Shown: positions 39,100 to 45,039 of the stretch, piece after piece
How the letters are laid out: every line of letters starts with the position of its first letter
How positions within the stretch are numbered: position 1 is the stretch's first letter
DNA from: Thermoflexus sp042408815
Lineage (GTDB): Bacteria > Chloroflexota > Anaerolineae > Thermoflexales > Thermoflexaceae
Direction: 5' to 3'
NCBI RefSeq assembly: GCF_042408815.1
Contig: NZ_JBHOQR010000019.1
Span: forward strand, 1 to 45,039
Length of the DNA stretch: 45,039 nt
Notes under the pieces: model-generated
Database searches by the model: none
The model's input: the letters and a program-made list of their open reading frames with translations, nothing else
What the model was told of the DNA's origin: nothing
Translations under genes and position numbers: made by a program

Positions 39100-39411
39100 A
39101 TGGCCGTTCAGATCCTGATCCCGACCCCGCTGCGGGTCTATACCCGAGGGGAGAAGGTGGTCACCGTGGAGGCGAGGACGGTGGGGGAGGCCCTGCGGGC
39201 CTTGACGGAGCGCTTCCCCGAACTCCAGCGGCATCTCTTTAACGAAGAGGGCCGTCTGCGCTCCTTTGTGAACCTTTACCTGGGCGACGAGGACGTGCGA
39301 TACCTTCAGGGGGAGGAAACCCCGATCTCGGACGGGCAAACGTTAAGCATTGTGCCTTCGATTGCGGGAGGTGGGCCATGGTCGAGCGGAAGGTGGATCA
39401 CACGGCGTTGA
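39100..39411 (+). CDS. cysO: CysO-like sulfur carrier with C-terminal extension
   Basis: The 103-residue ThiS/MoaD-like beta-grasp protein shows Leu-Arg-Val-Tyr-Thr-Arg-Gly near the start, Phe-Val-Asn-Leu-Tyr-Leu-Gly-Asp-Glu-Asp-Val-Arg in the middle and Ser-Ile-Val-Pro-Ser-Ile-Ala-Gly-Gly at 83-91. A functional carrier must end at Gly-Gly so that MoeZ/ThiF can adenylate and thiocarboxylate it. Here translation continues through Gly92 and eleven more residues (Pro-Trp-Ser-Ser-Gly-Arg-Trp-Ile-Thr-Arg-Arg). The GGA-GGT codons also serve as ribosome-binding site for DUF4395, whose start lies within the extension. Mature CysO probably needs proteolytic trimming, for which the adjacent JAMM protease is the obvious candidate. 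A sequencing error is the main alternative. Confidence 0.9.
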   Translation: MAVQILIPTPLRVYTRGEKVVTVEARTVGEALRALTERFPELQRHLFNEEGRLRSFVNLYLGDEDVRYLQGEETPISDGQTLSIVPSIAGGGPWSSGRWITRR

Positions 39412-39842
39412 AGTTCAACCAGGCCTCCATCATCACGCTGAACCTTCTGGGATGGATCCTGAACCAGCCGGCGCTGGTGGCCTTCGTAGCCCTGGTCATG
39501 CTGGTGGGAACCGCCGCGCCGGGGGCAGCGCTATTCCAGCAGATTTACTTCCGGATCCTCCGGCCGCGGGGCTGGCTGCGGCCCCGGGTGCTGACCGATA
39601 ACCCCGAGCCGCACCGTTTCGCCCAGGGGCTTGGGGGGACCGTCCTGGCGGGCGGAGCGATTGCCCTCTTCCTGGGTTATCCCGTGATTGGCTGGGCGCT
39701 GACCTGGGTGGTGATCGTCCTGGCGGCTTTGAACCTGTTCTTCGGCTTCTGCGCGGGCTGTTTCGTTTATTACCAGCTGAACCGCCTGGGCGTCCCCGGC
39801 TTCACGGTTCGGCCCATAGAGCGTCGGGAGGGGGAGGGATGA
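39378..39842 (+). CDS. DUF4395 membrane protein
   Basis: The 154-residue polytopic protein has hydrophobic segments at about 17-50 and 86-122. The hallmark of DUF4395 is a Cys-x2-Cys (Cys125, Cys128: Phe-Cys-Ala-Gly-Cys-Phe-Val-Tyr-Tyr) following the last helix. Its role is not established; family members are often next to thioredoxins or rhodaneses, and the dithiol suggests electron or sulfur transfer across or at the membrane. The ATG lies within the 3' extension of cysO, with GGGAGG formed by the CysO Gly-Gly codons. Its stop overlaps the thioredoxin start (ATGA). Co-translation with both neighbours points to a role in the same sulfur pathway. Confidence 0.85.
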   Translation: MVERKVDHTALKFNQASIITLNLLGWILNQPALVAFVALVMLVGTAAPGAALFQQIYFRILRPRGWLRPRVLTDNPEPHRFAQGLGGTVLAGGAIALFLGYPVIGWALTWVVIVLAALNLFFGFCAGCFVYYQLNRLGVPGFTVRPIERREGEG

Positions 39843-40300
39843 TCGAGCGCCTCCTCCTCGCGGCAGGGATTTTGCTGGTGCTCTGGGCTGGCTGGTGCCT
39901 GATCGCCGGCGCGCAGCGCCGGCTGGCGCGGCCCCGGGCCGCCGACCTGGAGGGCTCGCTGACGTTGCTCTATTTCCACACGCCGACCTGCGGGCCGTGC
40001 CAGCTGCTCCAGACGCCGATTCTGGAGACCCTGGCCGCGGAGTGGAAGGAGGCGGTGACGGTGCGGTCCGTGGATGTAACCGCCGATCCAGAGGCGGCGG
40101 CCCGTTATCGGGTGTGGACAGTGCCGACCACGATGTGGGTGGACGCCTCCGGGACGGTGCGGGTGGTGAACAATGGGGTGGCGACAGCGGAGACGCTGCG
40201 CCGGCAATGGCTCCAGCTTCGGAAAGGATCTGGACTGGCGGAGGGAACACGATCCCATCCCGACTTGCATTCTGCATCCCTGAGGAGGTCCGGATGTTGA
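39839..40300 (+). CDS. Membrane-anchored thioredoxin
   Basis: The 153-residue protein has an N-terminal transmembrane helix (about 5-24) and a thioredoxin fold with Cys-Gly-Pro-Cys (51-54) preceded by Tyr-Phe-His-Thr-Pro-Thr. The cis-proline loop is Thr-Val-Pro-Thr-Thr. It is probably a dithiol reductant tethered to the membrane; which side the domain faces is not certain. It is coupled to DUF4395 (ATGA) and its last two codons overlap the moeZ start. The C-terminus has a 30-residue tail after the fold ending in Gly-Cys. It may hand electrons to the DUF4395 dithiol or reduce persulfides for the rhodanese of MoeZ; this is inference. Confidence 0.88.
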   Translation: MIERLLLAAGILLVLWAGWCLIAGAQRRLARPRAADLEGSLTLLYFHTPTCGPCQLLQTPILETLAAEWKEAVTVRSVDVTADPEAAARYRVWTVPTTMWVDASGTVRVVNNGVATAETLRRQWLQLRKGSGLAEGTRSHPDLHSASLRRSGC

Positions 40301-41451
40301 ACGTGAATGAAGTGATTCTGACGAACGAGGAGATCCGTCGGTATAGCCGACACCTCCTGATGCCGGAGGTCGGCCTGACGGGCCAGAAGAAGCTCAAGGC
40401 TGCCAGCGTGCTTATCATCGGCGCCGGCGGCCTTGGCTCCCCGGCGGCGCTCTACCTGGCCGCTGCCGGGGTGGGGCGCATCGGCCTGGTGGATTTCGAT
40501 GTGGTGGACGAGAGCAACCTCCAGCGCCAGATCCTGCACGGCACCTCCTGGGTGGGCAAGCCCAAGCTGGCCTCGGCCAAGGCGCGTCTGCTGGACCTCA
40601 ATCCGGATATCACGGTGGAGACCCACGAGACGGTGCTGACCAGCGCCAACGCCCTGGAGATCCTGAGGGGTTACGACATCATCATCGACGGCACGGATAA
40701 CTTCCCCACCCGCTACCTGGTCAACGATGCCTGTGTGTTCCTGGGCAAGCCTCTGGTCTACGGCAGCATCTTCCGGTTCGAGGGGCAGGCCACCGTCTTC
40801 GACGCGCGGGTGGGGCCGTGTTATCGATGTCTCTATCCGGAGCCCCCACCGCCGGGCCTGGTGCCCTCCTGCGCCGAAGGCGGGGTCTTCGGTGTGCTGC
40901 CGGGGGTCATTGGCGCCATCCAGGCTACAGAGGCCATCAAGTTGATCATCGGCCAGGGCGAGCCGCTGATCGGGCGGCTGCTGCTCTACGATGCTCTGAG
41001 CATGCGCTTCCGCGAGCTCAAGTTGCGCAAGAACCCGGCCTGCCCCGTCTGCGGCGAAAACCCGACCATCCGCGAGCTGATCGACTACGAGGCTTTCTGC
41101 GGCATGCCTATCCACGAGCATGAGGTGCGCACCGAGTTCGACATCGCGCCTCAAGAGCTGAAGGCCATGCTGGAACGGGATGGCCAGGGGATCGTGCTGC
41201 TGGACGTGCGGGAGCCCCACGAGTGGGAGATCTGCCGCCTGGAAGGAGCGATCCTGATCCCCCTTCGGGAGCTGCCGGCGCGCCTGAACCAGCTGGATCC
41301 CACCCGGGAATACGTGGTCTACTGCAAGACGGGGGCGCGCAGTGCTCAAGCCGCCCGGATCATGCAGGCAGCCGGGCTCCGGGTCCGCAACCTGCGCGGG
41401 GGCATTAACGCCTGGTCGCGGGAAGTTGACCCGCGTGTTCCTCTCTATTAA
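40294..41451 (+). CDS. moeZ: MoeZ-type E1-like adenylyltransferase/sulfurtransferase
   Basis: The 385-residue fusion has an N-terminal ThiF/MoeB domain (about 8-265) with Gly-Ala-Gly-Gly-Leu-Gly-Ser-Pro (43-50), Asp-Gly-Thr-Asp-Asn-Phe-Pro-Thr-Arg (132-140), and zinc Cys176, Cys179, Cys250 and Cys253. A Cys193 (Pro-Ser-Cys-Ala-Glu-Gly-Gly) sits at the acyl-persulfide position. A rhodanese domain (about 282-380) has active Cys344 (Tyr-Cys-Lys-Thr-Gly-Ala-Arg-Ser). MoeZ adenylates the C-terminal glycine of CysO/MoaD and converts it to a thiocarboxylate with sulfur from the rhodanese. GAGGAGGT sits just before ATG 40294; the longer frame from 39895 lies inside the thioredoxin gene. It ends the operon. 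Confidence 0.95.
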   Translation: MLNVNEVILTNEEIRRYSRHLLMPEVGLTGQKKLKAASVLIIGAGGLGSPAALYLAAAGVGRIGLVDFDVVDESNLQRQILHGTSWVGKPKLASAKARLLDLNPDITVETHETVLTSANALEILRGYDIIIDGTDNFPTRYLVNDACVFLGKPLVYGSIFRFEGQATVFDARVGPCYRCLYPEPPPPGLVPSCAEGGVFGVLPGVIGAIQATEAIKLIIGQGEPLIGRLLLYDALSMRFRELKLRKNPACPVCGENPTIRELIDYEAFCGMPIHEHEVRTEFDIAPQELKAMLERDGQGIVLLDVREPHEWEICRLEGAILIPLRELPARLNQLDPTREYVVYCKTGARSAQAARIMQAAGLRVRNLRGGINAWSREVDPRVPLY

Positions 41452-41518
41452 AATGGGGAACAATAAATGGGGCAAGGATTTCACCCGCTGCCGATAGAGG
41501 AGCGCGCACCCCCTAAGG

Positions 41519-41553
41519 GCCGGGGGCCCGGCGAAACTTGCCGGGCCCCCGGC
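41519..41553. terminator. Terminator after the cysteine operon
   Basis: A perfect 14-bp GC-only stem (GCCGGGGGCCCGGC and its complement) with loop GAAACTT lies 68 bases after moeZ and is followed by TATTTG. It is the strongest hairpin in the window and would also block transcription from the convergent OsmC gene. Confidence 0.8.
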
Positions 41554-41696
41554 TATTTGCAGGGGATGAGACGGACCCGGCGGGACGGTTAGGGGATCGA
41601 TTTTTCCCGATTTCCGCGGCCAGCTGATCCAGACGGCGCCTCACCTGCCGTATCTTTGCCTGGCGCAAGATCCCCCATCCATTGCGCCAGCGGCAT

Positions 41697-42113
41697 TCAT
41701 CCTTCTTCCATCAGTTCGATGGTATGGGTGATCCCGGCCACGCCGCGCACAGTGGCGCTGACCGAGCAGTATTTCTCCTCCGAGAGCCGGACCGCATCCT
41801 CGACGGCTTTCGGGGAGAGACCGCGCCCGCGCACTCGGTAAATCACGTGGATGCGCCGGAAGGCCCAGGGGGGATCCGGATCCTGTTCCCCCTGCACCCG
41901 GACCTCCAGGCCTGTGACCTTCTGCCGCTTCTTCTCCAGGATGTCCAGCACATCGAAGGCCGAGCACGCTCCCAGGGCGATCAGCAGGAGCTCCGCCGGC
42001 TTCATCCCCACGCTGTCCTCCGGCCCAGTGCCGGAGATCACCACACTGTGCCGCGTGCTGTCGATCCCCACGAACTGGCGCTTCTCCAGCCACTTGATCT
42101 GCACTTCGGCCAT
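41697..42113 (-). CDS. OsmC/Ohr-family protein
   Basis: The 138-residue OsmC-fold protein has the conserved peroxidatic and resolving cysteines: Cys50 in Ala-Leu-Gly-Ala-Cys-Ser-Ala-Phe-Asp and Cys116 in Glu-Glu-Lys-Tyr-Cys-Ser-Val. The family reduces organic hydroperoxides with thiol donors; this sequence is closer to the OsmC-like YhfA group than to Ohr, so the role is less certain. GGAGGG precedes ATG 42113. It follows the threonine synthase gene on the same strand after 167 bases and converges on the cysteine operon terminator. Confidence 0.88.
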   Translation of the reverse strand: MAEVQIKWLEKRQFVGIDSTRHSVVISGTGPEDSVGMKPAELLLIALGACSAFDVLDILEKKRQKVTGLEVRVQGEQDPDPPWAFRRIHVIYRVRGRGLSPKAVEDAVRLSEEKYCSVSATVRGVAGITHTIELMEEG

Positions 42114-42280
42114 GGCCGCTTCCCTCCGCTGTGGATGGCGGGGTGCAGATCGTTTGGATCCTCGCAGGGATAAGCGATCCCATCCCCCGGTGGTTTTCGA
42201 AGAGGCCGGGGAGGAGAGAAGCGATCAAGGGCAGGCGAGCGGTCTTCGGCGATCCATCTGTCCTCCAGCCCCATGGGAAA

Positions 42281-43435
42281 TCAGGCCTGCGGCGGAGAGC
42301 TGCAGGGCGCGCCCGGGAAAGGAAGCGGGGGCTCCAGCTTCATCCGGACTTCCGCCGAGCGCTCGAGCAACGGTTCCAGGGCGCGGCGGAGGGCTTCCCA
42401 GTCCGCTGAGATCCGGGTGGGGGCCGGCAGGGCCCGCCACGCGATCTCCGGATCCTTCAAGCCGTGGCCGGTGAGCACGGCCACGATCGCTTCCTCAGAG
42501 GGCGAGATCAGGCCCTGGGCCAGCGCTCGGCGCAGCCCGGCGATAGCGGCCGCCGAGGCCGGCTCCACGAAGATCCCTTCCAGCGCCGCCAGCATCCGCC
42601 ACGCTTCTAGGATCTCAGCGTCGGAGACGGCCAGGAAGCGCCCTCGGGATTCCTGAACCGCCTGTAGGGCCTCAGGCCCCCGGGCGGGGCGGCCGATCCG
42701 GATCGCTGTGGCGATGGTCTCCGGCTGATCCACCGGATGGCCAAGGACCAGCGGGGCCGCTCCTTCGGCCTGAACCCCCAGCAGGCGCGGGAGCTGGTGG
42801 ATCCGTCCCGCCTGATAGTAGGCGCGGAAACCCTTCCAGTAAGCCGTGATGTTCCCAGCGTTCCCCACCGGGATACACAGCCAGTCCGGCGCGCGCCCCA
42901 GCTGGTCGCAGATCTCGAAGGCGGCCGTCTGCTGTCCCTCCAGACGGTAGGGATTCAGGGAGTTCACCAGCGCGATGGGATAGGCTTCCACGGCGCGTCG
43001 CACCAACCTCAGGGCCTCATCGAAGTTCCCCTCCACTGCCAGAACGACGGCGCCGTAGGCCATGGCGGCCGCCAGCTTCCCCAGAGCGATCTTCCCGGCC
43101 GGGACCAGGACGATGGCCTGCAGGCCGGCGCGGGCGGCGTAGGCCGCTGCGGAGGCGGCTGTGTTCCCGGTGCTGGCGCAGATCACCGCCTGCGCGCCCT
43201 CCGCCACCGCCTGGGTCAGTGCCGTGGTCATCCCCCGGTCTTTAAACGAACCCGTCGGGTTGAGGCCTTCGTATTTCAAAAAGAGAGAACCGGCGAGACC
43301 GATGGCTTGGGCCAGACGGGGAGCGGGCAGCAGCGGCGTGTTTCCTTCATACAGGGTGATGGGGGCGAGCGGGGCGATTCGGAGAAATGGACGATACGCA
43401 TGGATAATGCCGCGCCACATCGATCCCTCGGCCAT
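42281..43435 (-). CDS. thrC: Threonine synthase
   Basis: The 384-residue PLP enzyme converts O-phosphohomoserine to threonine. Lys65 lies in Asn-Pro-Thr-Gly-Ser-Phe-Lys-Asp-Arg-Gly, the phosphate-binding loop is Gly-Asn-Ala-Gly-Asn, and Ala-Ser-Thr-Gly-Asn-Thr lies near residue 91. Length and start match the short class of bacterial threonine synthases, without the N-terminal zinc-ribbon-like extension seen in some. GGAGGAAGGAGC precedes ATG 43435 (a second ATG five codons later is possible). The frame is open to 43474 but has no second ribosome-binding site. The C-terminal 30 residues are Pro-rich and extra. Confidence 0.93.
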   Translation of the reverse strand: MAEGSMWRGIIHAYRPFLRIAPLAPITLYEGNTPLLPAPRLAQAIGLAGSLFLKYEGLNPTGSFKDRGMTTALTQAVAEGAQAVICASTGNTAASAAAYAARAGLQAIVLVPAGKIALGKLAAAMAYGAVVLAVEGNFDEALRLVRRAVEAYPIALVNSLNPYRLEGQQTAAFEICDQLGRAPDWLCIPVGNAGNITAYWKGFRAYYQAGRIHQLPRLLGVQAEGAAPLVLGHPVDQPETIATAIRIGRPARGPEALQAVQESRGRFLAVSDAEILEAWRMLAALEGIFVEPASAAAIAGLRRALAQGLISPSEEAIVAVLTGHGLKDPEIAWRALPAPTRISADWEALRRALEPLLERSAEVRMKLEPPLPFPGAPCSSPPQA

Positions 43436-43580
43436 GCTCCTTCCTCCTGCGGGATGTGCACCGGGAGCGCCCAAAATCCCCAGCCATTGTGGGCCTCGGA
43501 TGCCATTTCGGGAAGCCTCGCGGGCTTCAACCGGCGATGTCTTTCCAGTTTAGGGTGGATCCTGGCGAAGTGCCAAGCGG

Positions 43581-43620
43581 GGGGATCGGACGAGGAGCCG
43601 AAGGCGTCCGGCCGATCCCC
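43581..43620. terminator. Hairpin between the membrane protein and threonine synthase genes
   Basis: GGGGATCGG and CCGATCCCC form a 9-bp stem around a 22-base centre, 110 bases after the stop of the leftward membrane protein gene (43730). No T-run follows. It may end that transcript. The 43436-43729 interval shows no gene. Confidence 0.4.
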
Positions 43621-43729
43621 AGACTGGCCCCGAGGAACATCCAGCGGGGGGAAATGCCCGAGGGAAAGGCTAGTCCTTCGCTGTTCCGAATCGCCCAGGG
43701 GACGCCTCCGGCCGATCGGAAGCGGAGCC

Positions 43730-44440
43730 CTACGCCTTTTGGGGTTGTGGCGCGGCAGCGGGGCGCTGAGTGGCCAGCAGGAAACCGATGAACATCAACG
43801 TGGCGGCCACCAGCTCCCCGATGTAAAGATACTGGCCCAGCCCCAGGCGGGTGAGGGTGCTGGCTGTAGCGACGGAGAGCGCCCCCGCCGCGATCAGCAC
43901 GTTCCCCAGCACCCGATGGGGGAAAATCTGCCGCCGCCATAGCAGATACCCCGAGTAGAGGGCGCCTCCCACCAGGGTGATCAGCCCATAGATGTTGAAG
44001 AAGGGTGTGGTCATGCGAACCGGCGCTCGGGGCGGCATGATCGCGCGATACTGCTCGCTGATCGGACGGGCCGGGGTGTAGGCCGAGGCCTCCAGCGGGG
44101 TGGTCAACATCAAATAGGCCGCGATCAGGCTTCCCAGCACAAGCAGCGCGAGCAGCCCGTGGGCGAGCGCGCGCCGGCGGGCCAGCAGATAGACCGTTCC
44201 CTGGCCTAGCCAGGCAGCGTTCAGGGCGGCACCGAAAAGATACCAGATCCGAAAGACCCACGGATTCCAGGCCAGGGCCAGATAGGCTTCCGCGAAGCTC
44301 CCCAGGCCGAACATCGTGAGCCCGATTCCCCAGAGCAGGAGATGGGTTCCCCGTCGTTCGGCATATCGCCGGAACACGGCGAGAATAAAGATCGCCATCA
44401 CCGCGGTCGATACAAAGGGCAGGATCTGCTGCACCGACAT
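43730..44440 (-). CDS. Polytopic membrane protein of unknown function
   Basis: The 236-residue protein has about seven hydrophobic helices (roughly 5-23, 33-53, 62-82, 91-112, 146-168, 178-198, 203-224) with short loops. One longer loop at about 115-145 contains Tyr-Thr-Pro-Ala-Arg-Pro-Ile-Ser-Glu. The C-terminus is Pro/Ala/Gln-rich. No catalytic motif or named family is recognised; the seven-helix count alone does not imply a receptor. AGGAGG precedes ATG 44440. The next gene upstream (44529) encodes a tiny membrane protein and may share the transcript. Confidence 0.75.
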   Translation of the reverse strand: MSVQQILPFVSTAVMAIFILAVFRRYAERRGTHLLLWGIGLTMFGLGSFAEAYLALAWNPWVFRIWYLFGAALNAAWLGQGTVYLLARRRALAHGLLALLVLGSLIAAYLMLTTPLEASAYTPARPISEQYRAIMPPRAPVRMTTPFFNIYGLITLVGGALYSGYLLWRRQIFPHRVLGNVLIAAGALSVATASTLTRLGLGQYLYIGELVAATLMFIGFLLATQRPAAAPQPQKA

Positions 44441-44528
44441 CGCTGGACCTCCTGGGCCTGGGATGGAGAAGGTGCAGGTCCGGATCCGAAGAAACAGGGC
44501 GGATCGGGTCGGTGGCGAGGCTCCTCGC

Positions 44529-44660
44529 TCAGGACCATGGGATCCAGCCAGCTGCGATGCCGATCGCGACCCCGATCAGCCCGATCATCACTACGAGAAG
44601 CAGAATCAGCAATGCGGGCACCCCCCAGCGTGTCCAGAAAGACCGTGACAGGCGTCCCAT
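44529..44660 (-). CDS. Single-TM small membrane protein
   Basis: The 43-residue protein has a basic N-terminus (Gly-Arg-Leu-Ser-Arg-Ser-Phe-Trp-Thr-Arg) and one hydrophobic helix (about 14-37) ending Gly-Trp-Ile-Pro-Trp-Ser. GGGGAG ten bases before ATG 44660 supports it; the frame is open to 44714. Many aerobic bacteria have such tiny helper proteins near oxidases or transporters, but no partner is evident here. Confidence 0.6.
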   Translation of the reverse strand: MGRLSRSFWTRWGVPALLILLLVVMIGLIGVAIGIAAGWIPWS

Positions 44661-44960
44661 GGCGAACTCCCCGAGGATAGTTCCCCGCAGGCAGGGCATC
44701 TCAGCATCAAGCAAATTAAGTGAAGTTCACACAAAAATTACCTCATTGATTTTATTGCAGAATTCGAGGCAGCGCCAGGGAAAGAGACGTCCATCGCGCA
44801 GAGGGACAGGGGCTCCAAACGGCGGAGAGAGGGGGTCTAGAACTGCTGTTGCGGGTTCCGGTGGCCCGGCAGCCGATAGCGCCCTTGAGGAATGTGGAAC
44901 AGCCTAAAACGGGGCGATGGAAACGATCCATTATACGCGAAGCGGCATGAGCCAGAATCG
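44661..44960 (-). other. 300-bp non-coding stretch with AT-rich promoter-like segment
   Basis: A minus-strand TATAAT (44935-44930) without a clear -35 could start a roughly 260-base leader to the small membrane protein gene. Nearer that gene, 44710-44760 is unusually AT-rich for the window and contains GTGAA-G-TTCAC (44720-44730), a short operator-like palindrome. No reading frame in this stretch is convincing, and I recognise no structured RNA. Confidence 0.35.
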
Positions 44961-45039
44961 TCACATCCATCGTCCCCCTGGGGATCCCACCGCCGGCCCC
45001 AGGAGGAGGGCGAGGAGGAACAGGGGAAGGGCGATCCGT
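44961..45039 (-). CDS. C-terminal end of a truncated membrane protein gene
   Basis: The last 25 codons and stop of a leftward gene enter from the right edge. They encode a Leu-rich transmembrane helix (Leu-Pro-Leu-Phe-Leu-Leu-Ala-Leu-Leu-Leu-Gly) followed by Gly-Ser-Pro-Gly-Gly-Arg-Trp-Met. Codon usage matches the region. Too little is present to name it. Confidence 0.5.
   Translation of the reverse strand, partial: RIALPLFLLALLLGPAVGSPGGRWM

Noticed and set aside
39895..40293. N-terminal extension of MoeZ
   Set aside because: Lies wholly within the thioredoxin gene in another frame; GAGGAGGT and homology fix the start at 40294.

Overview
The window is a GC-rich (roughly 60-65 %), densely packed bacterial chromosome segment. 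It resembles a thermophilic member of the Chloroflexota (Anaerolineae or Thermoflexus-like). The clues are Thr-Pro-rich linkers in secreted proteins, TPR/propeller membrane proteins, an RNase J, an F420-type CofC and Gram-positive-style SOS control. This placement is inference from style, not from a marker gene. No CRISPR array, insertion sequence, intact prophage or rRNA is visible; three tRNA genes are (Glu-CUC, Ser-CGA, Gly-GCC).

Layout. 1-0.4 kb: end of a frame-disrupted gene. 0.4-6.3 kb: hemW and uvrC (coupled), an orphan ABC ATPase and a murE-type ligase. 6.5-10.8 kb: envelope proteins, namely a TM-TPR-propeller protein and a coupled GH108 lysozyme/lipoprotein pair. 11-16.4 kb: tyrS, a thioesterase, murJ, a secreted esterase, a double Nudix protein and tRNA-Glu. 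16.4-20 kb: metallophosphoesterase, trmI and an enolase-superfamily racemase/OSBS. 20-22.3 kb: oligopeptide ABC ATPases oppD/oppF behind a near-consensus promoter. 22.3-27 kb: LysM lipoprotein, TrmL-like enzyme, trmD and RNase J, the last with a promoter-terminator leader. 27-30.3 kb: tRNA-Ser and tRNA-Gly, then a leftward lexA / FtsK-motor / small membrane protein operon with a near-perfect promoter and a GAAC-N4-GTTC operator. 30.3-37.1 kb: cofC, a LuxR-TM-Kelch regulator, a beta-hydroxyacid dehydrogenase, a PP2C-like/propeller membrane protein and a gluzincin peptidase. 37.2-41.5 kb: a rightward cysteine/sulfur-carrier operon (cysM, mec-type JAMM protease, cysO, DUF4395, membrane thioredoxin, moeZ). 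41.6-45 kb: OsmC, threonine synthase, a polytopic membrane protein, a small membrane protein and a truncated gene at the edge.

How they work together. The clearest unit is the sulfur-carrier cysteine pathway. MoeZ would activate and thiocarboxylate CysO, CysM would transfer the sulfide, and the JAMM protease would release cysteine. DUF4395 and thioredoxin are plausible redox partners. Its long leader carries a near-leaderless 25-codon ORF with a Cys-Ile-Cys stretch running into a 14-bp hairpin, which looks like a cysteine-sensing attenuator. The encoded CysO continues 11-12 residues beyond its Gly-Gly terminus, so it may need maturation. The second notable unit is the LexA-controlled operon. 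It encodes a motor-only FtsK and a separate two-TM, Pro/Gly-rich membrane protein, together resembling FtsK split in two and placed under DNA-damage control.

Five promoters share TTGAC(A/G), a 17-bp spacer and a TA-N3-T-type -10 (16416-16444, 20157-20185, 27009-27037, 30222-30250, 37217-37245), which gives confidence in reading regulation here. Start codons were chosen by ribosome-binding sites and family lengths; alternatives are given where uncertain.
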